Origin: Ariolimax columbianus
Lineage: Eukaryota; Mollusca; Gastropoda; Stylommatophora; Arionidae
DNA length: 64,000 nucleotides
NCBI GenBank assembly: GCA_036924085.1
Contig: JAVGWX010000008.1
Coordinates: 54,404,814 to 54,468,813 of the forward strand
Direction: 5' to 3'
How positions within the stretch are numbered: position 1 is the first letter of the stretch; every line of letters starts with the position of its first letter. This document shows, piece by piece, positions 62,270 through 64,000 of the stretch. The notes beneath the pieces were generated by a model. It saw only the letters and a list, made by a program, of their open reading frames with translations. It ran no database searches and had not been told where the DNA came from. Both the position numbers and the translations under genes were made by a program.

Positions 62270-62344
62270 CTGGCAACAAGAATAATAAAGACATTTAAGT
62301 GGTTAGCTTTTACTTTCAACTTTCTTTTTGCTCAAAATTGAACT

Positions 62345-62640
62345 CTGCAGAATTCTATACCTAAAACAATAATAATATTCGCCTTGGCATCTAAGGCCTG
62401 TTGTGTCGGTCAACCACTACCATGTCCAACTGCTGAGGCTTGTAGCCAAACTTCATCCAGTGCCGAGGGAAAGACTGCTATCTGCCAGAGCGATGTAGAA
62501 CTGGGACAGCCCCTCCTATGCCTCTAGCCGGCCGGTGGGAGACCGCTGTTACACTGATTTAAGCATGATCTGGAACATCCTGGCGCAGTCGAACCACATG
62601 TCCGAATACAGATAGGCGGCGATGGACTAGTGTGTCCAAG
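62345..62640 (+). repeat. Family K repeat
   Basis: ACAATAATAATATTCGCC, ATCTAAGGCCTGTTGTGTCG, CAACCACTACCATGTCCAAC, TGCTGAGGCTTGTAGCC. Best copy of the family; lies about 75 bp upstream (gene sense) of AP3D1 exon 1 of the window. Confidence 0.6.
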
Positions 62641-62644
62641 ATGG

Positions 62645-63435
62645 AAAGAAAACTTGTCATTGCAGAGACTTCAACATTGCGGACAAGATCAAACCACTGG
62701 ATTCCGAGGATGCGTCACTGGTTGCACATATGAAAGGCATAAAGTGTTGTCCAAGTCTCTGAACCATACTAGAGAACAGGAATCACACAAATCTGGTAAA
62801 TTCGTATTTTGCATCCAGAGAGTCTCCCATCAAACATCATATCCAAACTACAGACCTTTACCAAGAGATGATCCTACTGCCTAATTCTGATCAAATAGCC
62901 AACAACCAATATGATTCAAGAGAGAGAGGGTAGAGATAGGGCTCACTCTCAGAAAAAAAAAATTCAGTAATATAACCAGACAGATGTTGGATTGGAACTA
63001 TAGGACAAAGTAAAAATGTGTGCAGCAAAAGAGCACAGTGGAAAAAGACAACTGCAGTCTGATGAACAGAGTTTTAAATGATGGCCCAAAACTATTTTAG
63101 GATGGTTGCCCCTGGATGCATTTACTCAGGTGCAGTAACATTTAAATGCCCAGTACTTAAGAACTATTTATCTTCAGTGTACACTTTCATTAGTATTTCA
63201 AATATTATATACTTGTATACCAAAATGTCCAGAACTGAAAACAGAGGGTCCCTGGGCTCATTACTTGGAATGAAAAAATAGGACAACTGCACCTTCAGAT
63301 ATGAGAAAAGTCGGTAAGTGGGTCACACACTAATATGGGACTAAAATGTAGTTGGTAGATTCTAAAAGTGTCATTATGTGACAACAACATCTAGCTTTGT
63401 GATTACTGTAGGTAGATTACACTATGTGTCGCATG
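62645..63435. other. Intron stretch without recognised features
   Basis: I searched the minus strand here for the exon preceding VSKK and did not find it. Confidence 0.45.
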
Positions 63436-63439
63436 CACG

Positions 63440-63890
63440 TGCGCCGCTGAGATTCAATATAGTGTCTGTGCTCACAGAGTGCATAATCAAAGAAAAACAT
63501 GCTGTTGTGTGTTTTTTGGGGGCAAATGGCAGAGCTAGGTCAATACATTTTCTCAAGGATGCTCACAAATTGCTGATGAAGTCTGATCTGGTCGTTCTGT
63601 TTAGATTGCAACAGAAGCATCTGTGTGACGGGTGAGGAGATGATTCGAGCTGTTGGCGAGTAACAAATGAATGTGCAGCAACTGTAATAGGGTATTTGCG
63701 TGGTTTAGCCTACAGCATAACATCACCTTTGATGGGAAACGTTTCGTGAATGATAAAGAAATTGAATATAAAGTGCAAATGTGGCTGAGACAGCAGACCA
63801 AAGTCTTCTCTGCTGCAGGTTTTTGTTTCACCTTTACCAATCAACTGATGTCACGAAAATCGCACCACTAGGGTATGCTGTAGTCACCGG
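63440..63890 (+). pseudogene. Internally deleted mariner-like transposase relic
   Basis: N-terminal part SVLTECIIKEKHAVVCFLGA then NGRARSIH; C-terminal part ITFDGKRFVNDKEIEYKVQM, WLRQQTKVFSAAGF. The end pattern GKRF--D-E-E--V--WLRQQ-K-F-AAGF is typical of mariner-family transposases. The catalytic core is missing, so this is a deletion derivative. Confidence 0.78.
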
Positions 63891-64000
63891 TACTAGACTT
63901 ATGATGTTGTTGCATAGCGACTGCGTTCTTATCATGTATAATCAAACCAGCTATGTAGAAATAGTCTGAACATACTGCTCATTTGATTGTAGAGAGTTAG

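Noticed and set aside
62645..63435. Upstream AP3D1 exon before VSKK
   Set aside because: No minus-strand segment with adaptin-like leucine-rich sequence and splice sites was found; it probably lies beyond 64000.

Overview
The window is a piece of a repeat-rich animal genome carrying one host gene. There are no operons, ribosome-binding sites or long single-exon genes. Instead, 20 short exons on the minus strand, each bounded by AG/GT splice signals, join in consistent phase into 886 uninterrupted codons. The product matches the delta subunit of the AP-3 adaptor complex (AP3D1). The LINE mix (RTE-like, Jockey-like, RNase H-bearing and CR1-like) and the tRNA-derived SINEs suggest an invertebrate metazoan, possibly a marine or lophotrochozoan lineage. 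That placement is a weak inference; the sequence does not fix the species.

Layout: transcription runs right to left. Positions 62269 to 50390 hold five exons for the end of the adaptin trunk. Positions 46046 to 23591 hold nine exons for the acidic and lysine-rich hinge, including the conserved IDLSVPLHVPG segment and a FWLS-containing exon. Positions 20221 to 43 hold six exons for the C-terminal ear. The N-terminal part of the gene lies beyond the right edge. The last few dozen codons lie beyond the left edge.

Most of the remaining sequence is introns filled with transposon remains. These include: an RTE-like LINE (13920-16510) with endonuclease and RT; a Jockey-like LINE (21100-23130 and 24733-25800); many 5'-truncated copies of an RNase H LINE family that ends in a GAA-rich tail (27855-29103 is nearly intact); a 5'-inverted RTE copy (46885-48411); CR1-like 3' ends; three mariner-like relics; two LTR-like blocks; several SINE families with target-site duplications; and unnamed interspersed repeat families (labelled A, C, F, G, H, I, J, K and L here). 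Tandem arrays lie at 43441-43974 (about 107 bp unit), 44607-44961 (36 bp), 45600-45915 and 50150-50357 (30 bp).

Nothing seen is a new multi-gene system. The most informative content is the complete exon model of AP3D1, the layered insertions that can be ordered by target-site duplications and paralogous empty sites, and an uncharacterised 355-365 bp mobile repeat (family A).
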